This document shows, piece after piece, positions 1 to 6,074 of a DNA stretch of 7,709 nucleotides. The notes beneath the pieces are model-generated. The model was not told the DNA's origin and did not search any database. It was given only the letters and a program-made list of their open reading frames with translations. Location of the stretch: contig JAEVZP010000140.1 in NCBI GenBank assembly GCA_023392185.1, forward strand, positions 1 to 7,709, given 5' to 3'. Position numbers and translations under genes: made by a program. Within the stretch, counting starts at the first letter, position 1; each line of letters starts with the position of its first letter. Source of the DNA: Bacteroidota bacterium. Lineage in GTDB: Bacteria; Bacteroidota; Bacteroidia; Chitinophagales; Chitinophagaceae.

Positions 1-79
1 TTCTACACCCGTATGAAGGACCTAAAGTCGTAGCAAGGCTTTAGCTACAGAACAAAAGACAACTGTTCAAATTCCGGAA
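1..79. other. Left-edge segment upstream of the EH_Signature gene; coding status unclear
   Basis: Two plus-strand frames entering from the edge are open and then stop: one ends with FYTRMKDLKS and a TAG at 31-33, the other with LHPYEGPKVVARL and a TAG at 42-44. Either could be the tail of an upstream gene, or the missing N-terminal half of the next gene in a shifted frame. The frame of the following gene has a TAA at 23-25 and is open from 26. The stretch also holds short inverted repeats: CTAAAG (22-27) with CTTTAG (39-44), and GTAGC (30-34) with GCTAC (44-48). It could therefore be an intergenic structured element rather than coding DNA. No ribosome binding site is visible before the ATG at 80. 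Confidence 0.4.
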
Positions 80-964
80 ATGCTGTCCCTTTCCGGAACG
101 GTACTGAATAGTTACTACGTTTTTAATTGTGTTCTTGCCGTAATAGCAGACTTTGGAAAGGCCGGTGCGGCGCTTGATTTCTTGTTGAGTTTCATCTCCG
201 ATTATTTAAAAGCAACAATCGGGAAGCCTTCCGAAAATGACGGCGGCCAAAAGCGTAAAATCCTTTTTGTAGTGGCTGCAATCGTTCTGCAATGCAGTCA
301 AACGGCACTATCCGAAGCAGAGAAACAGAAAATTATTTCCCTTGCAGTCCTTTGGGTAGGGCAGCCCAAAGACAAACATTTATGGGTTGCTATCACCGCT
401 GTTTACCCCGGCGAACAGCCACCCAATGTCTCTCAAGCGCGCCAGATTCTGGAGCGTTGGGTCAATAAAATTGTCCTGAAGGCGGCTTTTAAAAAATTTA
501 CGGATCAGCGGCGCGGCGCGTTTTGGGTACGTTATGTGGATGCTATGGACAAGATTATTGTGCGGGCAAATGATTTTAAGCTTACTGAAATAAGAAATAC
601 CCAAGGCGTCGGAAGGTTATTAGAGGGTTACGTCTATAAGGAAGACCAGAATGTTTTACTTATCGTCATGCAAATCGGAAATACGGTAATTACAGAGGTG
701 GATATAACGGGCTATGCTATGTATGCTCATAAAGCTAGTGAAGTGCCACCGCTCAAAAATATTTCAATGGATTGGGTGGGGAATAACGCGGGAGCTCATA
801 TACCTCTGATGGTAAAAAAGGACGGGAAGAAGCTTTCGGATTTCAAAGCGACCGGTAGATTGATTCACAATAGTAGCGGTGGCGAGGCCCTGACTTGGGA
901 ACACGTCTTTAATGCCTGGCTTCAAAACCAGGTGCTTCCTTTCGGATTCTTGCCCGACAACTGA
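80..964 (+). CDS. EH_Signature domain protein, ZorC-like (anti-phage Zorya component), probably N-terminally truncated
   Basis: A 294-aa protein whose C-terminal two thirds resemble the EH_Signature domain (Pfam EH_Signature), found in ZorC of type I Zorya anti-phage systems. Recognised blocks, in the family order: WVGQPKDKHLW (92-102); ARQILERWVNK (120-130); an Arg-Arg-x-x-Phe-Trp block ending in Tyr (RRGAFWVRY, 144-152); a hydrophobic strand with Gly and Glu (VMQIGNTVITEV, 196-207, Glu206); GRLIHNSS (259-266, His263); and a Trp-rich end (TWEHVFNAWLQN, 272-283). Glu206 and His263 are likely the name-giving E and H. In Zorya, ZorC acts in the cytoplasm on invading DNA with the helicase-nuclease ZorD, after the ZorAB membrane motor senses infection; that is family knowledge. 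ZorC proteins are usually about 500 residues or more, so some 200 N-terminal residues are missing. The ATG follows a stop at 23-25 with no GTG or TTG between, and has no clear ribosome binding site. No zorD lies downstream; zorA/zorB could lie left of the window. It is AT-richer than its neighbours, hinting at transfer. Pseudogene status is possible. Confidence 0.68.
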   Translation: MLSLSGTVLNSYYVFNCVLAVIADFGKAGAALDFLLSFISDYLKATIGKPSENDGGQKRKILFVVAAIVLQCSQTALSEAEKQKIISLAVLWVGQPKDKHLWVAITAVYPGEQPPNVSQARQILERWVNKIVLKAAFKKFTDQRRGAFWVRYVDAMDKIIVRANDFKLTEIRNTQGVGRLLEGYVYKEDQNVLLIVMQIGNTVITEVDITGYAMYAHKASEVPPLKNISMDWVGNNAGAHIPLMVKKDGKKLSDFKATGRLIHNSSGGEALTWEHVFNAWLQNQVLPFGFLPDN

Positions 965-1011
965 ACATATCATCAAGCGTGGTTTCTACCCGTATCTGCT
1001 GTTCCCTGCAT

Positions 1012-1347
1012 CTAATTTTCCTCATTCAACACCCGGATTTCCCGTTTCAGGATGCTATCATCAATAGTATCCAACTCAGATTTATCGTAAATAGTGAGCA
1101 GGTAAATCTTTTGGTCTTCCTTTAAGACGTACGTAATCACGCGGCCACCACCGCTCTTGCCCTTACCCTTACTTTTGATTGCAATCCGGATTTTATAGGC
1201 ATTGTTTCCTAACGATGTGCCCCTTTCCGGAGCTTCAGATAAAACCTGGTTCAGCGTGGCCAGCTCCTCCTTAATAGAAGGGTATTTTTTAGAGAGTCGC
1301 CTTGCCTCCTTCTTGAAACGCTGTGACGGGATAACTTTAAAGCTCAT
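1012..1347 (-). CDS. RelE/ParE-family toxin of a type II toxin-antitoxin pair
   Basis: A 111-aa basic protein starting MSFKVIPSQRF. It has the layout of RelE/ParE toxins: an N-terminal strand and Lys/Arg-rich helices (residues 8-40), the typical KGKGKSGGGRVITYV segment (60-74), and a C-terminal strand block IYLLTIYDKSELD (81-93). Members are usually 85-110 aa and either cleave ribosome-bound mRNA (RelE) or inhibit gyrase (ParE); the sequence alone does not say which. The start at 1347 was preferred over an in-frame ATG at 1410, because the 21 extra residues would be read through the antitoxin's C-terminal codons and do not look like a toxin N-terminus. The gene overlaps the antitoxin's 3' end by 11 bp, so translation is probably coupled. 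It converges on the EH_Signature gene with 47 bp between them. Confidence 0.85.
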   Translation of the reverse strand: MSFKVIPSQRFKKEARRLSKKYPSIKEELATLNQVLSEAPERGTSLGNNAYKIRIAIKSKGKGKSGGGRVITYVLKEDQKIYLLTIYDKSELDTIDDSILKREIRVLNEEN

Positions 1348-1555
1348 CCAAAAATTCGCTGAGGGTTTGCGCCTTCCCTTTGTTCTTTTTGAGCGCTTTA
1401 ATCTCGTCAAAAGCTTCTTTCAGGTCACTTCGGATTTTTAAAGTCTGCTCGTACTTCCGGAGCTTATTTAAGATGCGCTCCCAGTCACTCAACGGCATTA
1501 GGACGGCCTGTGTCTTGCCTTGGGCGTCGCTCACATATTGAATCGGGATTTTCAT
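1337..1555 (-). CDS. Antitoxin partner of the RelE/ParE-family toxin
   Basis: A 72-aa protein. Its N-terminal part (MKIPIQYVSDAQGKTQAVL followed by MPLSDWERI, to about residue 28) has the beta-strand and 'DxxGxxxAVxxPxxxWE' look of YefM/Phd-like antitoxins, which bind operator DNA as dimers. The Lys-rich middle helix (29-60) and the acidic tail LSEFLDEL (65-72) would be the toxin-neutralising part. This assignment is by pattern and position; the family was not confirmed. As in most type II operons the antitoxin gene comes first and overlaps the toxin gene by 11 bp, and it would be expected to repress its own promoter, alone and with toxin. It is divergent from the M1 peptidase gene, with only 46 bp between the two starts. 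Confidence 0.75.
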   Translation of the reverse strand: MKIPIQYVSDAQGKTQAVLMPLSDWERILNKLRKYEQTLKIRSDLKEAFDEIKALKKNKGKAQTLSEFLDEL

Positions 1556-1559
1556 GCTT

Positions 1560-1567
1560 CAAAAATA
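1560..1567 (-). promoter_or_regulatory. Possible -7 element for the toxin-antitoxin operon
   Basis: Read on the minus strand this is TATTTTTG, a full match to the Bacteroidota -7 consensus TAnnTTTG. It lies only 4 bp before the antitoxin ATG, so transcription would start at or next to the start codon (a leaderless mRNA). No TTG -33 box is seen at the usual 19-21 bp, so the call is weak. Confidence 0.25.
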
Positions 1568-1584
1568 CCCCAATTTTGTCACCC

Positions 1585-1592
1585 TACCTTCG
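1585..1592 (+). promoter_or_regulatory. Possible -7 element for the M1 peptidase gene
   Basis: TACCTTCG matches the Bacteroidota -7 consensus TAnnTTTG with one mismatch and ends 9 bp before the ATG at 1602. No TTG -33 box is visible at the proper spacing. The position supports the 1602 start over the ATG at 1554, which would lie upstream of this element. Confidence 0.3.
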
Positions 1593-1601
1593 CGCATTCC
1601 C

Positions 1602-4600
1602 ATGCGCCGACTGTTTCTTTTCCTCCTTTGCCTCCCTCTTTTCACTTCCGCCCAGCCTCAAAATCCGCTGTACTGGAAGAACCGCAAGCCCCACGCCGCC
1701 TACTGGCAGCAGGATGTGGCCTACACCATTGACGCCCGCTTAGACGAAGAGCAGCACAGCATCCGCGCCCACCAAACGCTGCGCTACACCAACAACTCGC
1801 CCGATACGCTGCGCTTTGTGTATTTCCACCTCTTCCAAAACGCGTTTGTGGAAGGCTCTTACCTGCGCCGGTTGCAGGGCGAAAAAAAGGTGCGCACCCA
1901 ACTCGGACCACGCGAAGCCGCCGGCCTCGGCACTACGATTTCCGGAATTTTTGCCGAAGGGCAACCTGTCCAAACGGAGCTGGACAACACCATTCTGAAA
2001 GTCTGGCTCCCGCAGCCGCTGCTACCCAACAGCAGCACGACGCTGGCGCTGGATTTTGTGACTTATTTTGACGATGGGGGCACCACACGCCGCCGCATGA
2101 AAATGTACGACGCTTGGGGTTTTAAGCACTACAACGGCTGCCAGTGGTTTCCCAAACTCGCCGTATATGACGCGAAGCACGGCTGGGATACCGACCAACA
2201 CCTCGGCAAGGAATTCTACGGCGATTTCGGCACCTGGAATGTGTCGCTCGACCTGCCGTCCAATTATATTCTGGAAGCTACCGGCGCGCTGCAAAACCGC
2301 AGCGAAGTCCTGCCCGAAGCCCTGCGCCAAAAGCTGGACCTGAAAAACTTTAAAGACAAACCCTGGGGCGAAGCGCCGTCCACCATTATTCCCTACGTGA
2401 AGGGCGAGCGCAAGGTGTGGAAATTTTTTGCCGAGAACGTCCACGATTTCGCCTGGACTGCCGACCCGTCGTACCGCATCGCCACGGAATACTGGAATGG
2501 CGTGGAATGCGTGGGCATCGCGCAGGAACCGCACGCCTCAGGCTGGCAAAACAGTGCGCAGTATGTGGCCAAAATCATCAAAACCTTTTCGGAAGATTTC
2601 GGCACATATGCCTACCCCAAAATGGTGGCCGCCGACGCCGCCGACGGCATGGAGTACCCGATGCTGACGCTGGACGGCGGGCGCGACCCCGGCTACCGCG
2701 GCCTGCTGGTCCACGAAATCGGCCATAACTGGTTCTACGGCATGGTAGGCTCCAACGAAACCTACCGCGCGGCTATGGACGAAGGTTTTACGCAGTTCCT
2801 TACCGCCTGGGGACTGAAAAAGATTGACGGCGAAAGCCGGCTTTCCGGAAAACCGGCTGCTTTTTGGGAGAAAAGAGGCGAGGCGCTGACGATTGCCGAC
2901 CGCAACGTGATTTTGCCTTATACTTCCACGGCGCTGAACCAGAATGAAATTCCGCTCAATACCCACAGCGACGATTTCCGGAACGCCCTGCACCACGAAA
3001 ACGGTTACAGCATGGTGTACTATAAAACCGGAACGATGCTGTACAATTTACAGTACGTCCTCGGCGACTCCTTGTTTCTAAAGGCCATGCAGCATTATTT
3101 CCACCAATGGAAATTTGCCCACCCGTATCCGGAAGATTTCCGGGAAAGTATTATCGGTTTTACGGGGCAGGACCTGTCCTGGTTTTTTGACCAGTGGTTT
3201 GAAACCACCAAAACGATCGACTACGGCATTTGCGGGGTGAAAAAAGTACGGGGAACTGATTCGTTTGACATCAAATTCCGCCGTGCCGGGCACATGCAGA
3301 TGCCGGTGCAGTTTACTGTTTTTGGAAAAGACAGCAGCCGAAAAACCTACCTGATTCCGAACACCTGGAACACGCCGCCGGACGCCCAAAACGTGTTGCC
3401 GCGCTGGATTGGCTGGGGACAACTGCAACCGAAATACACCGCCCGTGTCGGCGCACCTTCCGGGATTCGGGAAGTGCAGATTGACACCACCTATCGCCTC
3501 GCCGACATCTATTATCCCGACAACAGTTTCCGGCCCGGATTGGGCTTTGGGAAAGGCGTCGCTACGCGGCTGGACTGGGGCTTCCGCCTGCCGCCCGACC
3601 GTCGCCACTACCGCATTGGCATCCGCCCGGATATCTGGGGAAATGCGGTGGACGGACTGAAAGCAGGCCTCCACGCCGAGGGGGATTATCTGGGGTTGAT
3701 GCACCGCTTCGAAGCCACCGTTTGGGCGAATACCCACCTGTTGCAACAGGATGCTTATCTCTCTTACCAAAGCGAAGGCTACTACGACCGCTACCTGCCT
3801 GTTTCTTACAACTTTAGTTACGCTTCACCCATTTCCCGCTTCTACCCAAAGCTGCATTGGAACCTCTACAGTCGTATCAACGACGGGCTGAACCGTCACG
3901 GCCTGGAGCTGTCCTGGCAGGTATCCGACCGCAGCAATATTTCCGGAAATTTCACCGCTTTGTGGCGGCAAAAAAGGTATGATTTGGATTACCTCCTGTA
4001 CCCGCGTGAGTGGAGCAGCCTCGGCGACCGGCTGAACAATTCCCTTAATTTGGCCTGGAATCATACTCCGGTTTTCCGGCGTGGAAGCGGCAACCTTTCC
4101 CTTTCCCTGCGCGCGCCTTTTATGACCGGCAAGCGCACTGATGCTTTTGACTATGCTTATCTGCAAGCCGAAGGCAAGCGTTTCTGGAACTGGGGTAAAA
4201 CCGAGTGGCGTACCCGCGTTTTCGCCCGCTACGGCATGGGGGAAAACATTCCGTGGGAAAGCGCGCTGTTTGCCGCAAGCGCCAATCCGGAGGCTTTAAT
4301 GGAAAACAAATTTCTGCGCTCGGCAGGCTTTGTGCCAACGGATTGGACCGGTTATTCTGCTATTACCACCAATCACCTGCAACAAGGCGGCGGGCTGAAC
4401 CTGCGTGGCTATGCGGGATACCTGATTGCCGAAGAAAAAGGCGGACAAATTCTCCTGGGTTATAAAAGCCGCAGCGGTGCATCCCTGAACGCCGAAATGG
4501 ACTTTGACGGACTCGTAAGATTCGCGCCCAAAGCCTTCCGCAACTGGCTTCATTTCGATACCTACCTCTTCGCCGACGCCGGCCTGATGGAGCTGTCCCG

Positions 4601-4829
4601 CTACGACAGCCTCAGCGCCTATTCTGCTCTTACGCCCGCCAATACGTGGAGCAGCGTACGTGCCGACGCCGGCCTCGGTGTGGTCCTGACGATTAAGAAA
4701 TGGGGCATTTTTGACAAAGCCAAACCGCTGACGGTGCGCTTTGATATGCCGCTCTTTCTCAGTCACCCGCCCGCCGGAGAAGATTATTTGAAGTTCCGGT
4801 ACGTAGTGGGAATTGGACGAACGTTTTAA
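1602..4829 (+). CDS. Exported M1-family metallopeptidase fused to a C-terminal outer-membrane beta-barrel
   Basis: A 1075-aa protein. Start 1602 was chosen because it opens directly on a signal peptide (MRRLFLFLLCLPLFTSAQ); an in-frame ATG at 1554 would add 16 unlike residues and overlap the antitoxin start. Residues about 20-250 form the M1 N-terminal beta domain. The gluzincin domain follows: GMEY at 349-352 in place of GAMEN (substrate N-terminus binding), HEIGH at 371-375, and the third zinc ligand Glu394 exactly 18 residues later (NETYRAAMDEGF). Tyr474 in VYYKTGTMLY is the likely transition-state Tyr. Active-site residues are intact, so it should be a working zinc aminopeptidase or endopeptidase. 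A beta domain runs to about 643. Residues about 645-1075 alternate polar and aromatic residues with many Tyr/Trp, contain LRGY at 934-937, and end in GIGRTF, as in Omp85/BamA-type barrels. This suggests a cell-envelope peptidase anchored in the outer membrane. The peptidase call is firm; the barrel call is by pattern only. Confidence 0.9.
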   Translation: MRRLFLFLLCLPLFTSAQPQNPLYWKNRKPHAAYWQQDVAYTIDARLDEEQHSIRAHQTLRYTNNSPDTLRFVYFHLFQNAFVEGSYLRRLQGEKKVRTQLGPREAAGLGTTISGIFAEGQPVQTELDNTILKVWLPQPLLPNSSTTLALDFVTYFDDGGTTRRRMKMYDAWGFKHYNGCQWFPKLAVYDAKHGWDTDQHLGKEFYGDFGTWNVSLDLPSNYILEATGALQNRSEVLPEALRQKLDLKNFKDKPWGEAPSTIIPYVKGERKVWKFFAENVHDFAWTADPSYRIATEYWNGVECVGIAQEPHASGWQNSAQYVAKIIKTFSEDFGTYAYPKMVAADAADGMEYPMLTLDGGRDPGYRGLLVHEIGHNWFYGMVGSNETYRAAMDEGFTQFLTAWGLKKIDGESRLSGKPAAFWEKRGEALTIADRNVILPYTSTALNQNEIPLNTHSDDFRNALHHENGYSMVYYKTGTMLYNLQYVLGDSLFLKAMQHYFHQWKFAHPYPEDFRESIIGFTGQDLSWFFDQWFETTKTIDYGICGVKKVRGTDSFDIKFRRAGHMQMPVQFTVFGKDSSRKTYLIPNTWNTPPDAQNVLPRWIGWGQLQPKYTARVGAPSGIREVQIDTTYRLADIYYPDNSFRPGLGFGKGVATRLDWGFRLPPDRRHYRIGIRPDIWGNAVDGLKAGLHAEGDYLGLMHRFEATVWANTHLLQQDAYLSYQSEGYYDRYLPVSYNFSYASPISRFYPKLHWNLYSRINDGLNRHGLELSWQVSDRSNISGNFTALWRQKRYDLDYLLYPREWSSLGDRLNNSLNLAWNHTPVFRRGSGNLSLSLRAPFMTGKRTDAFDYAYLQAEGKRFWNWGKTEWRTRVFARYGMGENIPWESALFAASANPEALMENKFLRSAGFVPTDWTGYSAITTNHLQQGGGLNLRGYAGYLIAEEKGGQILLGYKSRSGASLNAEMDFDGLVRFAPKAFRNWLHFDTYLFADAGLMELSRYDSLSAYSALTPANTWSSVRADAGLGVVLTIKKWGIFDKAKPLTVRFDMPLFLSHPPAGEDYLKFRYVVGIGRTF

Positions 4830-5112
4830 GAACCGGACTCGCAGAAAGTATTTTCCCGGAAAAAACAAACAGTTCTCACCGTTGCTCCGCTTGCGTGTCC
4901 GCCCGGAGCGAAATACCCATTTTCGGGTATTGCATAGGGCATTGGACTACGCTAATCTTGCAGTCTCCTGCTTTGCAACAATCAGGGCGCTCGCGGTGGG
5001 GTTATCGTGGGAAGTAGCCACACCATATGCGGCGGCCTGTTGGTTTTATGCTGTCGCTCCGGGTAGCACCTTACAAAGGCTTGAAGGGAAACCGACATCG
5101 CAGGAATAAAGG
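4830..5112. other. Gene-free stretch between convergent genes
   Basis: About 280 bp with no convincing gene. A 98-codon plus-strand frame (4813-5109) crosses it, but starts inside the peptidase gene, has no ribosome binding site and shows no recognisable domain. The only clear structure is the hairpin at 4912-4931. No tRNA-like fold was found. The phrase-like translation and small hairpin leave open that this is a copy of a dispersed intergenic repeat, which cannot be tested from one window. Confidence 0.5.
4912..4931. repeat. Small perfect inverted repeat (7-bp stem, 6-nt loop)
   Basis: AATACCC (4912-4918) and GGGTATT (4925-4931) pair perfectly around the loop ATTTTC. It lies 82 bp after the peptidase stop and is not followed by a T-run on either strand, so it does not look like an intrinsic terminator. 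It could be an RNA hairpin, a protein-binding site or part of a dispersed repeat. Confidence 0.5.
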
Positions 5113-5154
5113 AAAAGGCCAAAGGCACTGCAATTGCGGTGCCTTTGGCCTTTT
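5113..5154. terminator. Bidirectional intrinsic terminator between convergent genes
   Basis: A perfect 16-bp inverted repeat: left arm AAAAGGCCAAAGGCAC (5113-5128), right arm GTGCCTTTGGCCTTTT (5139-5154), 10-nt loop. The GC core flanked by A4 and T4 gives a U-tract on either strand, so it can end transcripts of both the peptidase gene (283 bp upstream on plus) and the lipoprotein gene (37 bp past its stop on minus). Confidence 0.9.
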
Positions 5155-5191
5155 AAAGGCTGAAAGGAGATGTCTGCATCAGCTCTTATGC

Positions 5192-5935
5192 TTATTTCAA
5201 CTTGCTTTTCAGGGCTTCTTTCGACATAAAGCCCATTTGCTTCCACGCTTCTTTTCCTTTTTTATAGAAAACAAGGGTGGGCAGGCCTACAATGCCGAGT
5301 TCATTGCCGAGGGCTTCGTTTTTGTCCACATCAATCCGTTCAATGCGCACTTTTCCGGCCAACTCGTGGCCCAGTTCGTCCAGGAAAGGCTTCATCTTTT
5401 TGCACGGCCCGCACCACTCGGCATAGAAATCCACCAAAATGGCTTTGTCGGAAGCAATCAGTGAGTCGTATTGCGCGCGGCTCATGCCCACGGCTTCTAC
5501 CGTCTCGACCGTTGGTTGGGTGGGCGTTACAACCGGCATTTTGGCCACACGCCAGGCCTGCATCCCGCCTTTCAGTTCATAAACCTGTTGGAAACCGGCT
5601 TTGCGCAGGGCTGCGGCTGCCTCGGCACTCCGGCCACCGCTGAGGCAATACACCATTACCGGCTTGTCTTTTTCGAGTGTGGAAATGGCTTCTTCAAAAT
5701 TGCCGGCGTTCCAGTCGATGTTGCGCGCGTCCTCGATATGGCCTTCGGTATATTCATCCGGGGTGCGCACATCGAGAATCACCTCATCGGGCAGTTGGGA
5801 GATTTTTTCGGAAAAAGGTTTGGCTTCCAGCGGGGTTTGCCGGGATTGTCCGTTGGAGCTTCCGCAGCTGAGCAGCAGGGCAACGCCGCAAGATGCCAGC
5901 AGCGTAAGTGGACGAAAGGAGGATATCTTTTTCAT
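5192..5935 (-). CDS. Rhodanese-thioredoxin fusion lipoprotein
   Basis: A 247-aa protein. The start at 5935 opens on a lipoprotein signal peptide (MKKISSF, then a hydrophobic run, lipobox LLSC with Cys24); an ATG at 5983 would add 16 residues ahead of the signal. Residues about 40-130 are a rhodanese domain: LDVRTPDEY (54-62), GHI (65-67), active-site loop CLSGGRS with Cys97, and GGMQAW (123-128). A Pro/Thr linker (134-142) leads to a thioredoxin domain (about 150-247): DFYAEWCGPCKKMKP with the redox pair Cys175/Cys178, and cis-Pro219 in GLPT. Both active sites are intact. It probably moves sulfane sulfur or electrons at the periplasmic face of a membrane; the substrate is unknown. Normally such thioredoxins need a membrane reductant such as DsbD/CcdA, which is not in this window. 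The gene has its own upstream TAATTTTG element and the terminator at 5113-5154. Confidence 0.9.
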   Translation of the reverse strand: MKKISSFRPLTLLASCGVALLLSCGSSNGQSRQTPLEAKPFSEKISQLPDEVILDVRTPDEYTEGHIEDARNIDWNAGNFEEAISTLEKDKPVMVYCLSGGRSAEAAAALRKAGFQQVYELKGGMQAWRVAKMPVVTPTQPTVETVEAVGMSRAQYDSLIASDKAILVDFYAEWCGPCKKMKPFLDELGHELAGKVRIERIDVDKNEALGNELGIVGLPTLVFYKKGKEAWKQMGFMSKEALKSKLK

Positions 5936-5980
5936 AGAGGGGAAAAGGAAATTTTCCGGGAAAGGAAAATGGCCGGAAAT

Positions 5981-5988
5981 CAAAATTA
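5981..5988 (-). promoter_or_regulatory. Probable -7 element of the rhodanese-thioredoxin lipoprotein gene
   Basis: On the minus strand this reads TAATTTTG, an exact match to the Bacteroidota TAnnTTTG -7 element, 45 bp before the ATG at 5935. That leaves an ordinary short leader. A TTG -33 box at the usual 19-21 bp is not seen. It lies in the 139-bp gap after the pseudouridine synthase gene, suggesting separate transcription of the two genes. Confidence 0.5.
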
Positions 5989-6074
5989 CGATCTATAAAT
6001 GGGCGTTCCTTTTGATAACACCCGTTTTACCATATCTATAAACGAAAGAAACCACCGAAAGTAAAATCCTTTTT

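Noticed and set aside
1348..1410. Upstream in-frame start (1410) for the toxin
   Set aside because: It would add 21 Arg/Lys-rich residues that read the antitoxin's codons in another frame; the ATG at 1347 gives the normal RelE-like N-terminus.
2022..2534. 170-codon minus-strand open frame inside the peptidase gene
   Set aside because: Antisense shadow across the M1 N-terminal domain with no domain or start signal.
2833..2857. Inverted repeat GCCGG / CCGGC around a TTCCGGAA inside the peptidase gene
   Set aside because: It lies within coding sequence of intact frame and is explained by the common TTCCGG motif and GC-rich codons.
3078..3770. 230-codon minus-strand open frame inside the peptidase gene
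   Set aside because: It is antisense to a well-supported protease-barrel gene; such frames arise from GC-rich codon use, and its translation shows no domain.
4813..5109. 98-codon plus-strand open frame after the peptidase gene
   Set aside because: It starts inside the peptidase gene, has no ribosome binding site, an atypical composition and no recognisable domain; the stretch is better read as 3' UTR or intergenic DNA.
5471..5998. 175-codon plus-strand open frame opposite the lipoprotein gene
   Set aside because: It lies opposite intact rhodanese and thioredoxin motifs, so the minus strand is the coding one.
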